From Hephaestia caeni (lineage in GTDB: Bacteria > Pseudomonadota > Alphaproteobacteria > Sphingomonadales > Sphingomonadaceae), in assembly GCF_003550065.1 (NCBI RefSeq), contig NZ_QXDC01000002.1, forward strand, positions 725,306 through 789,305: a stretch of DNA of 64,000 nt. Reading direction: 5' to 3'. The translations under genes were made by a program, and so were the position numbers. Below the pieces are notes generated by a model, which did not search any database, was not told the origin of the DNA, and worked only from the letters and a program-made list of their open reading frames with translations. The number at the start of each line of letters is the position of its first letter. Within the stretch, counting starts at the first letter, position 1. Positions 53,721 to 63,502 of the stretch are shown here, piece by piece.

Positions 53721-54516
53721 CCCCGCCACCGGCGCCATCGTCGTCATGCTGCGCAGCCTGAAAATGCACGGCATGGCGCAAGCGGTCACCGATCTGATGG
53801 CTCAGGGCGCGCCGGCGTTCGAAGCGGCTGTTCCGATCCTGTCCCAACTTCTGAAGGCCGAAACGGCCGAACGAGAGGTGCGCTCCGTTGCCTATCAGCT
53901 CAAGGCAGCCCGGCTTCCCGCCTATCGGGATCTGGCGGGCTTCGACTTTGCCAGCAGCGAAATCAACGAGGCGCTGGTCCGCCAGCTCCATCGCTGCGAG
54001 TTTATCGACGGCGCCGACAATATCGTGCTGGTCGGTGGTCCCGGCACCGGAAAGACCCACGTCGCCACGGCGCTCGGTGTCCAGGCCATCGAGCATCATC
54101 GAAAGCGGGTCCGCTTCTTCTCCACGGTCGAACTGGTCAATGCCCTCGAACAGGAAAAGGCCCTGGGAAGAGCCGGGCAGATCGCCAATCGTCTGATCCA
54201 CTCCGACCTCGTGATCCTCGACGAGCTCGGCTATCTGCCGTTCAGCGCATCAGGCGGCGCGCTGCTCTTCCATCTGCTGAGTAAACTCTACGAGCGCACC
54301 AGCGTCGTCATCACCACCAACCTCAGCTTCAGTGAGTGGGCCAGCGTGTTCGGCGATGCCAAGATGACCACCGCGCTCCTCGATCGGCTCACCCACCACT
54401 GCCACATATTGGAAACCGGCAACGACAGCTTCCGCTTCAAAAACAGCTCGGCCCAGCAGGCCAAACCCCAAAAGGAGAAACACCATCTTGACCCAGCAAT
54501 GACATCCGAAACATAA
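53710..54516 (+). CDS. istB: IS21-family helper ATPase IstB
   Basis: A 268-residue AAA+ protein related to DnaA/DnaC, which assists IstA in target selection. Walker A is GGPGTGKTHVATAL, Walker B is DLVILDELGYLPFS, and sensor motifs lie in SVVITTNLSFSEWASVFGDA. The start ATG 53710 (MRHDPATG) lies inside the istA end, the usual coupled arrangement. It appears intact. The C-terminal Lys/Gln-rich tail reaches close to the right-end repeats. Confidence 0.95.
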   Translation: MRHDPATGAIVVMLRSLKMHGMAQAVTDLMAQGAPAFEAAVPILSQLLKAETAEREVRSVAYQLKAARLPAYRDLAGFDFASSEINEALVRQLHRCEFIDGADNIVLVGGPGTGKTHVATALGVQAIEHHRKRVRFFSTVELVNALEQEKALGRAGQIANRLIHSDLVILDELGYLPFSASGGALLFHLLSKLYERTSVVITTNLSFSEWASVFGDAKMTTALLDRLTHHCHILETGNDSFRFKNSSAQQAKPQKEKHHLDPAMTSET

Positions 54517-54547
54517 GCTACAGGCGGGTCACTTCTCGGTGAAAATC

Positions 54548-54575
54548 CCGGGTCACTTCTCAGCGGTAATCAACA
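54548..54575 (-). repeat. IS21 right terminal inverted repeat
   Basis: 28 bases, exact reverse complement of the left terminal repeat, ending TCAACA. An inner transposase-site copy with one change lies at 54526-54539. The next base on starts the truncated methylase-helicase gene. Confidence 0.95.
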
Positions 54576-57500
54576 GCTTGAGCATCTTCGACCGGGCGGC
54601 ATCGCGCTATTCGTGACGTCGCGATACACGCTGGACAAGAGCGATCCCAAAGCGCGCCTCCATATCGACAGCATTGCAGACTTCCTCGGCGCCGTTCGCC
54701 TTCCGAGCAAGGCCATGCGAGAAGATGCCGGCACCGATGTCGTCGTCGATATCCTGCTGTTCCAGAAACGCGCGTCCGCTGCACCTCGGCCTGAGCAGAA
54801 CTGGGTCGAGCTCGGCCCCATTCCTGCTAGCGACGAAGGGTTCGGGGATCTCCAGATCAACCGCTACTTCCTTGATCATCCCGACCATGTGCTCGGGACC
54901 CATGAATGGCGCAACGGCCAGTTCGGGATGGAATATTCCTGCGCGGCCGAGCCCGGCCTCGATCTAGCGGGAACACTCACGGCTACCTTGTCGGCGATCG
55001 CGACGAAATACGAAGGCACCTTCAGCCCCACATTGCGCACGACGTCGCTCCGAGACCGGCTCGACGTCTCCTTCGACCTCGAGATCGGCACGGCCGCCGA
55101 CGAAGCTGAGTTCAAAGAAGGCAGCTATTTCGAATCCGGCGGCATCCTGCATCAGGTCGTCGATGGCAGTCCAACGATCGTCGGGGTGAAGACCGGACGC
55201 GGCGGCACCGGCCTGTTTCCAAAGCATGCGGGCATCATCAAAGGGCTGATCCCCATCCGGGATACGGTTCGCGCGATCCTGCGCGCGCAGCTCAATGACC
55301 GGCCCTACGCCGACCTCCAGGAAAAACTGCGCACCCACTATTGGCGATTCACGAAGAAGCACGGGCCAATCAACCGAACCATCACCACTATCCGCACCGA
55401 CCCGGAGACCGGCGCCGAACGCGAATACCAACGCCGCCCGAACCTCCAGCCCTTCCTCGACGATCCCGATGTCTGGCTGGTCGCTTCGATCGAGAATTAC
55501 GATGAGGGAAACGACGCCGGTGCGCCGGGCGCCATTTTCACCGAGCGCGTCGTCAAACCGCCCGTGCTCCAGGAAATCCACTCAGCCCAAGACGCCTTGG
55601 CTTTGTCGCTGCACGAGCGTGGCCGGGTCGATGTCCCGCTGATCGCGGGACTTCTTGGCGTCACCGAAGCCGAAACACTCGCTGAACTCGCCGACGACGT
55701 CTTTCTCGATCCGATCCGCACCACGCCCCATTTCGATCACTGGGTCACGGCGGACGAGGCGCTTTCGGGAGCCGTGCGAACAAAACTCGCCCTCGCGCGC
55801 GCGAAGACCGAAATCGACCCGCGTTTCAATGCCACAGCCACTGCACTGGAAGCGGTTCAACCGGTCGATCTCAAACCCAGCGAGATCACGGCCCGTCTCG
55901 GCGCGCCTTGGATTCCGACCGATGTGATCGAGACCTTCATCGCCGAGGTTATGGAGGTCAAGACGCGAATCTATCACACCGTGACACTCGCGAGCTGGAC
56001 CGTCGACAAGACCCCATTTGCCGGGCACGTCAGCTCAACCTCAACCTGGGGAACGCCGCGCCGCCCCGCCGCCGACCTGATCGAGGATGCCCTCAACTCC
56101 CATATCCCCAAGATCTACGATGTCACCAGGGAAGCGGATGGATCCGAGCGCCGCGAACTCAACACGACCGACACCGAAGCGGCGAAAGAGAAGCTCGCGG
56201 CGATCAAGTCGACCTTCGAGACCTGGGTCTGGCAGGATAGTGTACGTGCCGACCGGCTGGTCAGGATCTACAACGACGCCTTCAACAACCTCGTGCCACG
56301 GACATTCAACGGCCGGCATTTGACACTGCCGGGGGCGTCCTCGGCAATCCAGATGCGTGACCACCAGAAGCGCGCCGTCTGGCGTATCGTCGCCGCCGGC
56401 TCGACTTATGTCGCCCATTCCGTCGGCGCTGGCAAAACCTTCAGCCTGTGCGCCGCCGTGATGGAGCAGCGCCGTCTCGGCCTTGCGAACAAGCCGATGA
56501 TCACCGTGCCAAATCATTGTCTGGCACAGATCGCACGCGAGTTCCTGATGCTCTATCCTACGGCGCGCATCCTCGTTGCCGACGACACGAACTTCATCGG
56601 GGACAAGCGTCGCCGGTTCCTTGCGCGTGCCGCGACCGGCAACTGGGACGCGATCATCATCACGCATGATGCTTTCAAGTTCATCCCAACGCCAACCTCG
56701 TTCGAAAAGGAACTCATCGAGGACCAGCTCGCGAGCTACGAAACACTGATCACAGGTATCGAAAGCGAAGACCGCGTTTCCCGCAAGCGTGTCGAACGAC
56801 TCAAGGAAGGACTCAAGCGTAGGCTCGAAAATCTTGCAGCCCGCAAAGACGACCTCGTCCATATCGGCGAGATTGGCATCGATCAGCTGCTCGTCGACGA
56901 AGCCCAGCAGTTCCGCAAGCTGACGTTCGCGACCAATCTCAGCGATCTCAAGGGCGTCGATCCGGTAGGGTCGCAACGCGCCTGGGATCTCTTCGTGAAG
57001 AGCCGATACCTCGCCGGCATCAATCCCGGTCGAGAACTCGTCCTCTCGTCCGGGACCCCGATAACGAACACCCTGGGCGAGATGTACACGCTACAGCGGT
57101 TCCTTCAGCCCGATGAGCTCCATGCCAAGGGCATGCACGAATTCGACGCATGGGCCGCGAACTTCGGGGACACACGCACCGAACTCGAATTGCAGCCCAG
57201 CGGCAACTACAAACCCGTCACCCGGTTCAGCGAGTTCGTCAACGTCGCTGACCTGATGGCCATGTACCGCAGCGTAGCGGACGTCGTGCTGAAGGACGAC
57301 CTGCGCCAGTATGTCCGCTTGCCAACGGTCAAAGGCGGTAAGCGCAAGATCGTCGTTGCCCAATCCGGTGCGCCGTTCAAGGCCTATCAGCGCGTGCTCG
57401 CCCAGCGCATCAAGACCATCGAGGAGCGCAACCGCCGGCCACAAAAAGGCGACGACATCCTCCTGTCGGTGATCACCGACGGTAGGCACTCCGCCATTGA

Positions 57501-58941
57501 TCTGCGCTTCGTCGATGCGAACGTCGGGAACGAAGAGGGGAACAAGCTCAACCTCCTGATCGAGAACGTCCATCGTATCTGGCAGGAGACGGCCGATTAT
57601 CGCTACACTGACCCGGAGACCGGGAGGCCTTATCCACTTCTCGGCGCCACGCAGATGGTCTTCTCCGACCTCGGCACCGAGGCAGCCCTCGAAACGCGGG
57701 GCTTCTCCGCATATGTGTGGATCCGCGATCGACTGATCGAGATGGGCGTGCCCGCGGACCAGATCGCGTTCATGCAGCACTATAAGAAGAACAGCGCGAA
57801 GCAGCGCCTGTTCAACGACCTCAACCAGGGCCGCAAGCGTATCATTCTCGGGTCGACCGCGACCATGGGAACCGGCGTCAACGCCCAACAGCGCCTGATA
57901 GCCCTGCACCATTTGGACGTCCCTTGGCTTCCCTCCGACATCGAGCAGCGCGAAGGCCGGATCGAGCGTCAAGGGAACCAGAACAATGAAATCGAACTCT
58001 ACGGCTACGCGACGAGCGGCTCGATGGACGCCACCAATTGGCAAATGCTCGAGCGCAAGGCACGCTTCATCAATATGGCCATGTCCGGCGACCGCTCCAT
58101 TCGGCGCATTGAGGATGTCGGCTCCAATGTCAGCCAGTTCGCGTTGGCGAAAGCCCTCGCGTCCGGCGACGATCGTTTGATGAAGAAGGCTGGTCTCGAC
58201 GCCGAGGTCGCGAGACTTCTGCGCTTGCGCGATGCCCATATCGACGACCAGCACAATATCCGAAGGACCATCCGGCGCACGACGGAGGCGATCGAAAAGT
58301 GGCGAGGGCGTATCGCTAGACTTGAGTCCGACATCGCCCGGCGCATCCTGCCCAATGGAGACGAAGTCGTCTTCGACCCCGGCGGCCCTATCCTCACGGA
58401 CCGCAAAGCCGTCGGCGAACGCATCCTCGGGCACGCTCGCCAGATGCGGCTGCGCGGCGCGCCCGCGCGTCAGATCCTCGGCACCTTCAACGGAATCGAA
58501 CTCGAACTCTCGGGCTATGAGACCAGAGGCGACGATGGCGAACCCGCGCTTAGCACGGTGATCACAGCCTTGCACCATGGGGAGCACCCCAGCTTCGAAA
58601 CCACCGACAAGACACGATGGAGCACCGTTGTCGGCCGTATCGAGTCCTCCATTCGCAATCTCGACACCGATCTCGCCGAGGCACAAGCGAACCTCGAAGC
58701 GGATGAACGACGCCTTCCGGCCTTCAAAGCTCGCCTCGGACAAGACTTCCCCGACACGACACTGCTCGACGAAAAGCTCCGTGAGCTCGCCGAACTCGAA
58801 GCCGATCTCGCGACGACCAAGGGAGAATTCGACCCTGGAAACGATGACGAACCGTCGTCCATCGAACTCCCCATGGATGACAGCAACGCTCCGCCTCCGA
58901 CGAACGATATAATCGAACCGGCGACCCGCTTGTACGCATAG
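54576..58941 (+). pseudogene. 5'-truncated DNA methylase/SNF2-type helicase of plasmid backbone
   Basis: The frame is open from the IS edge: LEHLRPGGIALFVTSRYTLD is the tail of an N6-adenine methyltransferase domain, whose SAM and NPPY motifs would lie upstream and are missing. The rest is a large helicase: motif I AHSVGAGKT (about 1.8 kb in), motif II LLVDEAQQ, motif III SSGTPITNTLGEMY, motif VI QREGRIERQGNQN, then coiled-coil. Such very large methylase-helicases are carried by plasmids and phages. From a GTG at 54613, 1442 residues could still be made, so the helicase part may be expressed. The gene was cut when the IS21 junction formed. Confidence 0.82.
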
Positions 58942-59080
58942 CCGCGGGAACCGCCCGGTGCGCGCGTTGCGGCCAAACCATTGCAGCCTACAGTGATCGC
59001 GACGAGGCCACCCTTGGCGCATCGCGCATTCGCTCCCCGTTGCTGCTCGCTCACCAGACTTGCCGCTTTCAGCGACGGAA

Positions 59081-59094
59081 AAAGGGAAGGGGGA
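59081..59094 (+). repeat. Purine-rich 14-mer AAAGGGAAGGGGGA, copy 1
   Basis: It lies in the 265-base gap between the helicase and the next gene and is identical to 63407-63420. The gap holds no other recognised feature. Its role is unknown. Confidence 0.5.
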
Positions 59095-59206
59095 AGCTGA
59101 TGGGATGAGGCTACAGCTTCCGGTCGATCCGAGCCGCGCAGCCTCGCTCCCACCCTTCTGAAGGTTCGCGCCGGCGCTCGACCTCCGCGCATTTGAAAGG
59201 CATCCC

Positions 59207-59689
59207 ATGCCAGACACGACGAACGTCGACGGTCAGGACCTGACCGGCACAAAAGACTATTTCAGCGGAATCGCCGAGTTGTTGCGAACCCTCGGCGTTG
59301 AGGAGGCTCGCTTTGGATTGAGCGGGGGCGGCGACGACGGCGAAGCGTCGATCGAACTCGTGCGCTATCGCGATGGACGCGAAGAATTCCAACTCCCCAC
59401 CGTCCCGGTCCGTATCGGGCCTACCGGACAGATCTTCATGCTCGACGGCTATCTGCACGATCGCGCCGCGGATGTGCCCGAAGGTGACTGGGTCAATAAT
59501 GAAGGAGGTTTCGGATCCGTCACTTTCTTCCCCTTCGCGGTCGAGCCCGACGAGCGCGTCGAATGCGATATGACCTATCGCGAAGATGGCGACTACGGCG
59601 ATGACGACGACGATCTCGACCTTGCCGATGACCCGGACGACGCGGATCTTCCTCTTGAGATCGTCGTCCATGCGGATGCTCGCCCGTGA
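59207..59689 (+). CDS. Plasmid-type hypothetical protein with acidic tail
   Basis: A 160-residue soluble, acidic protein. The N-terminal part (SGIAELLRTLGVEEARFGLS) is helical, followed by strands (GEASIELVRYRDGREEFQLP) and a conserved-looking WVNNEGGFGSVTFFPFAVEP block. A strongly acidic stretch (residues about 133-148, mostly Asp) precedes the C-terminus. Not recognised with confidence; proteins of this type occur beside PcfJ-like genes on alphaproteobacterial plasmids. The stop overlaps the next start as GTGA. Confidence 0.7.
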   Translation: MPDTTNVDGQDLTGTKDYFSGIAELLRTLGVEEARFGLSGGGDDGEASIELVRYRDGREEFQLPTVPVRIGPTGQIFMLDGYLHDRAADVPEGDWVNNEGGFGSVTFFPFAVEPDERVECDMTYREDGDYGDDDDDLDLADDPDDADLPLEIVVHADARP

Positions 59690-61467
59690 CCGGCGGCACC
59701 GATGGATTCGCCGCGCTTGCCGCAGCCTGCCAGGTCCAACTCGTGGCAATCGTTCCGCAGATCGACGAGCTCGACCCGATCGATACCCTCAACGCGATCA
59801 CCGCTGTTGTTGCGCTTTCGCGGTGTCACATCGTCGCGCGGCAGGAAGCCAACGATGTTGCGGCATACCTGAGCTGCCGACCTGCGCCCCCGCCCGATAG
59901 CCCTGGTCGGGCATTGCTCGACCACTGCGCCAGCGCGCTCGCCAAGCCGCTCCGGACCCATGGCCGGCACCCTTCATTCGGCATCGATATATGGCTCGAC
60001 AACAATGGCCTCCTACGCCTGATCGTATCGCTAGTCCAAGGTGGCATAGCTCACGATGCGATTACGGCCCTTGTCGGGTGCGTTGCGGATGCGACACAAC
60101 GCCTCGTCACGCATCTCAATGCTCTCGCCGTAAGCCATATCGCAGCAGTCCTTCAGCGCGATCTCAATCACAAGCCGCTGGACGGCCAGAACGCCCTCAG
60201 CCGGGTTCTCCACTGGGCATTAGTGCCGATGCTGGCTGGACGGCCAGAACGCCCGCAGATCATCGAGCGACGGATGCAAGCGCTCGACGTCTACGGTGCC
60301 ATAGCCAGCATTTTGATGCGGGATAGCATCACCGCCACGATTGATCAGGGCGAACCGCTAAACCCGCACCTCTGTCTAGAGCTAGGCGTCACCAAAGCGC
60401 ATTTGCACCGCCTGCAAGGTATCCATCCCGCTACTGAAGCGCTTGCGTCTTTTCGAGACTTGCTCGGTCCGATCCAGACGCTTCTTCTTCACGAGGTGCC
60501 GCTCCGCCAATGGCCCACCGGCAAGGATTGGACTACCGGGCTCTGGCGGGATTCTCTGAACCACAGCCTGTTCCGCCCGGATTATGTTGGCGACGACACG
60601 GAGCGCCGTGATGCGATTAATGCCTTGCGGGAAGATCTCCTCTATCCTCTCGCTGCAAGTCGCGCGATGAAAGCCGATCTGCTCGACGACTATCGCGTTC
60701 GCGAGTTCATCCGGGGCTTCTACATGCATTCCATGCTGATGCATGGTCCGCAGCATCGAGCATGGCTACGGGCGCTTCGCGAGGCCGTCGTCGGTCCGCG
60801 TGGGCTCAAATCCTTCCATGAGGCTATCGGCCTGTGGCATCGCCGCTCCGCGACGATCGCCGCCGTGCGGCATGAGCAGAAAACCGACAAGCCAGGATGG
60901 CCCGCGCTTTGCCCGGCATGGACGGCGCGCGACGGTCATCATCAGATCGTCCCGCTCACCAGCGCAGAAGATCTCGTTCTTGAAGGCAATGCGCTTCAGC
61001 ACTGTGTAGGTGGCTACTATCCCCAATGCCGTCGCGGTGACACGCAGATCTTTTCGCTACGCTGCAATGAAATACGGCTCGCGACCCTCGAAATGACTCT
61101 CACCTACGAGCAGGGAAAATCGCTGACGATCGCGCCCGGCCAGTTCAAGGCCCGAGGCAACACCCGACCACCTCCGCAGCTCAGCCCCGTTCTGAGGCAA
61201 TTCCTCGCTGATCTACGACATGAGCGTCACCCGATCACCCATCAAGAGCTGCTCAGACATCGTCGCGAGATCATGCGTAGCGGCGATTGCGGTTGGCACC
61301 GCGAAATCCTCCCGATCAGCCATGCGCGAAAAGCATGGCCGCTCTATCGTGTACTGCTACCCAAAGGCACACCGGACACCTTCGACCAATGGGCCGAGCA
61401 GTCCGGCGTGGCACGTGCCTTGGACAAGATTATCCACGCGATCGCGACCTTGCCCACAAAACGCTGA
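59686..61467 (+). CDS. PcfJ-domain protein
   Basis: A 593-residue protein starting at GTG and overlapping the previous stop. The C-terminal third has the PcfJ signature: LVLEGNALQHCVGGYYPQCR, then RGDTQIFSLRCNEIRLATLE and PGQFKARGNTRPP. The N-terminal 350 residues are helical and unassigned. PcfJ-type proteins are encoded on conjugative plasmids and other mobile elements; their biochemical role is not established. The context of plasmid genes fits. Confidence 0.78.
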   Translation: MTGGTDGFAALAAACQVQLVAIVPQIDELDPIDTLNAITAVVALSRCHIVARQEANDVAAYLSCRPAPPPDSPGRALLDHCASALAKPLRTHGRHPSFGIDIWLDNNGLLRLIVSLVQGGIAHDAITALVGCVADATQRLVTHLNALAVSHIAAVLQRDLNHKPLDGQNALSRVLHWALVPMLAGRPERPQIIERRMQALDVYGAIASILMRDSITATIDQGEPLNPHLCLELGVTKAHLHRLQGIHPATEALASFRDLLGPIQTLLLHEVPLRQWPTGKDWTTGLWRDSLNHSLFRPDYVGDDTERRDAINALREDLLYPLAASRAMKADLLDDYRVREFIRGFYMHSMLMHGPQHRAWLRALREAVVGPRGLKSFHEAIGLWHRRSATIAAVRHEQKTDKPGWPALCPAWTARDGHHQIVPLTSAEDLVLEGNALQHCVGGYYPQCRRGDTQIFSLRCNEIRLATLEMTLTYEQGKSLTIAPGQFKARGNTRPPPQLSPVLRQFLADLRHERHPITHQELLRHRREIMRSGDCGWHREILPISHARKAWPLYRVLLPKGTPDTFDQWAEQSGVARALDKIIHAIATLPTKR

Positions 61468-61493
61468 CCTCTCCCAGTTCGGAGCGACATCTC

Positions 61494-62165
61494 ATGAACC
61501 CATATGACCATGCGCGTTCGTCGGCGCGTATCCATGGCGGCTGCTGGTCGGATTACCATCCGATCCACGCCTGGTTCGACGCGACCAAGGCCGCCCACTG
61601 CCATTTCTCCCACCGTGCGTTGCGTCACCACCATGAAGGCATAGCCGACGCTGTCGTGGTGTTCGGAGATACGATTACCAACAACGACGGTGCGACCATC
61701 CCTGTCCTCGCAATCGCGCGGCAGCACGTCGAGGAGGATTGCCGATACCTCCCTGCTGCAGCGGACTGGTTGGTCGATTTCGACCTGCCGGATTGGCTCC
61801 TCGCACCGATCCCTCACGTAGACGATCTCGCTCGTATCAGCGCGAGGCGCTTTGGCGGCGAAGCCGCGCATTATCTCCCGCTGCACCGCTGGTTCCTCGC
61901 TACGAGCGCGTGGGCCGATAGCGCGGCACACCTTCTGTTCCGGCACCATGCCTTCGGGATCTACGAGGCGGAACACCGCTTCGGTCCCGCGCTCCCGAAC
62001 GGAGACGCCGGCGCGCCAACGCGAGTGGTGGCCGAGCAACATGTCCGTTCGTTGCTCGGGCGCTTGCCCGCCGCGCCTGATCTCCTCCGTCGCCTCAAGG
62101 GCCAACGATGGATGCTCCAGGCCACATCTCCATCGAAGATCGGCCTCTCCTCAACCGAACATTGA
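61494..62165 (+). CDS. His-rich plasmid protein with internal duplication (DUF6915-like)
   Basis: A 223-residue protein built of two related halves. Half 1 has YHPIHAWFDATKAAHCHFSH then RALRHHHEGIADAVVVFG. Half 2 has YLPLHRWFLATSAWADSAAH then LLFRHHAFGIYEAEHRFG. Each is followed by V-A-R/E-QHV and a short segment with PAAxDWL or PAAPDLLRRL. The repeated H-x-W-F and R-HHxxGI patterns could bind metal. It resembles the DUF6915 type in pattern; the function is unknown. ATG 61494 follows the PcfJ gene by 26 bases. Confidence 0.68.
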   Translation: MNPYDHARSSARIHGGCWSDYHPIHAWFDATKAAHCHFSHRALRHHHEGIADAVVVFGDTITNNDGATIPVLAIARQHVEEDCRYLPAAADWLVDFDLPDWLLAPIPHVDDLARISARRFGGEAAHYLPLHRWFLATSAWADSAAHLLFRHHAFGIYEAEHRFGPALPNGDAGAPTRVVAEQHVRSLLGRLPAAPDLLRRLKGQRWMLQATSPSKIGLSSTEH

Positions 62166-62180
62166 CAGAAGGGAACCGAA

Positions 62181-62774
62181 ATGACCGAAGCACCGCCTGC
62201 CCGCAAGATATTCAAGAGCGTCGCATCGCGCAAAAAGATGTTCGAATTGTTCAACCGTGTCCCCGACTGTTCGCCGGAGGAACTCATCTCCGGAATAGCA
62301 TATCAAAATCAGTGGTTCGAAATCCAACGCGACTCCTATGAGTCTATGTTCGAGCTATTTCCGCCCCTCTTCATGCGAGCCGGGATGTTCGCGTTCTCGG
62401 AACTCAAGTCCGGCTCCGTCGGATCGGTCTTCTTCGAGATCATGATCAACGGGCGCAATCGTTGGTTCCACGCCTATTGTGATCATGACGACGGCGACGG
62501 CCCCGAGAGATTGCGCGCTGCGATTATCGAGCATGAACGAGCTGTCGCCGAAAACATGACGCGCGAAGAGAAACTACAGCTGATCTGGTCGAGCACGTCC
62601 CGCGACTATCGTGGCCTCGCCGGCGAGGCCAACCCCGACGCCTGGCCAGCGGAGCATCTGGGCAAGCGCACTATCATGGTCCTGGAGCGCCCCGGCGGAA
62701 CAGTGTTGAAGCTTCTCGAAGACCTGACCGACGACGAGATAGCAGACCGCCTGCCGCACGGCCCGACAATCTAG
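62181..62774 (+). CDS. Plasmid-type hypothetical protein (DUF1419-like)
   Basis: A 197-residue soluble protein. The start RKIFKSVASRKKMFELFNRV-PDC followed by NQWFEIQRDSYESMFELFPP and an FFEIMINGRNRWFHAYCDHD stretch resembles DUF1419 proteins of rhizobial and sphingomonad plasmids. The family match is from memory of the pattern and not certain. AGAAGGGA provides a good ribosome site. No catalytic motif is seen. It is followed by a 129-base gap with a hairpin. Confidence 0.62.
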   Translation: MTEAPPARKIFKSVASRKKMFELFNRVPDCSPEELISGIAYQNQWFEIQRDSYESMFELFPPLFMRAGMFAFSELKSGSVGSVFFEIMINGRNRWFHAYCDHDDGDGPERLRAAIIEHERAVAENMTREEKLQLIWSSTSRDYRGLAGEANPDAWPAEHLGKRTIMVLERPGGTVLKLLEDLTDDEIADRLPHGPTI

Positions 62775-62796
62775 GAACGATGCTCACGACCAGAAC

Positions 62797-62821
62797 GACA
62801 CGTCGACAATCGTCACGTGTC
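62797..62821. terminator. Inverted repeat GACACGT/ACGTGTC between plasmid genes
   Basis: A perfect seven-base stem with an 11-base loop that can itself pair (GAC-AATC-GTC), 22 bases after a stop codon. It lacks a T-run, so it may be a weak terminator or an operator for the small genes that follow. Confidence 0.35.
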
Positions 62822-62903
62822 CGCAAGCGATGATTCCCCAGGTTGCGGTCAATCTAGCCACGCCTGACCTTCCAGCATTTATTTAGATTACGGGAGTACA
62901 ACA

Positions 62904-63122
62904 ATGCCAGAACATGCGGTCGACGTAAAAGCGTTCATCACGGTATTCGTCGATGCGGACAATGCCGTTCAAGCGCGGAAGCGCGCGGAATCCTTTGTCC
63001 AATGGCTCTCACCCACAATAGAACAGATCAACGACTATAATTCCGACCACGACGCGGTCGGCACCGAGACGGGGCCGTTTGCGATCGATGGTGAAAGCGC
63101 TGTCGAGGAGATCGACGAATGA
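62904..63122 (+). CDS. Small plasmid protein, paralogue-like pair member 1
   Basis: A 72-residue acidic protein: VDVKAFITVFVDADNAVQAR, then KRAESFVQWLSPTIEQIN. The strand-helix pattern (beta then helix with DADNAVQARKRAE) is like that of the next gene (TADDHTHAMRQADDVI). GGGAG precedes the ATG. Its stop overlaps the following start as ATGA. Not recognised as a named family. Confidence 0.65.
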   Translation: MPEHAVDVKAFITVFVDADNAVQARKRAESFVQWLSPTIEQINDYNSDHDAVGTETGPFAIDGESAVEEIDE

Positions 63123-63439
63123 GCAAGCTTCACCACGTCCATGTCTACACGACGATCCGGGTGAAGGTGGCGGTCACCGCCGATGATCATACCCACGCGA
63201 TGCGCCAAGCCGATGACGTCATCGGAAAGGGTCGCTTCCCGGTCCGCTTACTTCCGTACGCCGCAGGTGTCCTCGAGGCTGAGCCAGCGGAAGAGGTTAC
63301 CGGCTATCTCGTCGACGAAGCCGATGATCCCGATTTCGAGAACAGCTGCTTCTATGACGAATGTTATCAGTCCCACGAGGGGCCAGCCTCAAAACACCAG
63401 GTGGACAAAGGGAAGGGGGAGGGGGGAGGGCGGAGCTAA
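63119..63439 (+). CDS. Small plasmid protein, paralogue-like pair member 2
   Basis: A 106-residue protein: VHVYTTIRVKVAVTADDHTH, then AMRQADDVIGKGRFPVRLL, a Glu-rich middle and EADDPDFENSCFYDECYQSH. The N-terminal strand-helix unit resembles the preceding protein. The last residues (Lys/Gly/Glu-rich) come from a purine-only run in the DNA, so the true family end may be earlier. It is translationally coupled to the gene before. Function unknown. Confidence 0.65.
   Translation: MSKLHHVHVYTTIRVKVAVTADDHTHAMRQADDVIGKGRFPVRLLPYAAGVLEAEPAEEVTGYLVDEADDPDFENSCFYDECYQSHEGPASKHQVDKGKGEGGGRS
63407..63430 (+). repeat. G-run tract with purine-rich 14-mer, copy 2
   Basis: AAAGGGAAGGGGGA (same as 59081-59094) continues as GGGGGG-A-GGG, giving four G-runs separated by one or two A residues. 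This can form a G-quadruplex in DNA or RNA. It lies at the 3' end of the small gene and 73 bases before the next start. Confidence 0.55.
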
Positions 63440-63502
63440 GCGGTTCGGGTCTGTGCGACCGCAATAGCAGCTCCGCACAGCCCCTATCCGAAAGGACCGA
63501 TC

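Larger units (their letters stand above)
52085..54575 (+). mobile_element. Complete IS21-family insertion sequence (2491 bp)
   Basis: Bounded by 28-base perfect terminal inverted repeats that begin TG and end CA (outer bases TGTTGATTACC). They enclose istA and istB in the usual overlapping order. The 14-mer CTGAGAAGTGACCC occurs twice inside each end: exact at 52097 and 52131 on the left, and on the right exact at 54550 and with one change at 54526. These are the multiple transposase sites typical of IS21 ends. Flanking bases (GGCCGGAT left, GCTTGAGC right) do not form the 4-8 base target duplication expected, so the two sides probably were not originally adjacent. Confidence 0.95.

Noticed and set aside
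57091..59217. 708-codon minus-strand frame opposite the helicase
   Set aside because: No motifs; the plus strand carries ordered helicase motifs throughout.
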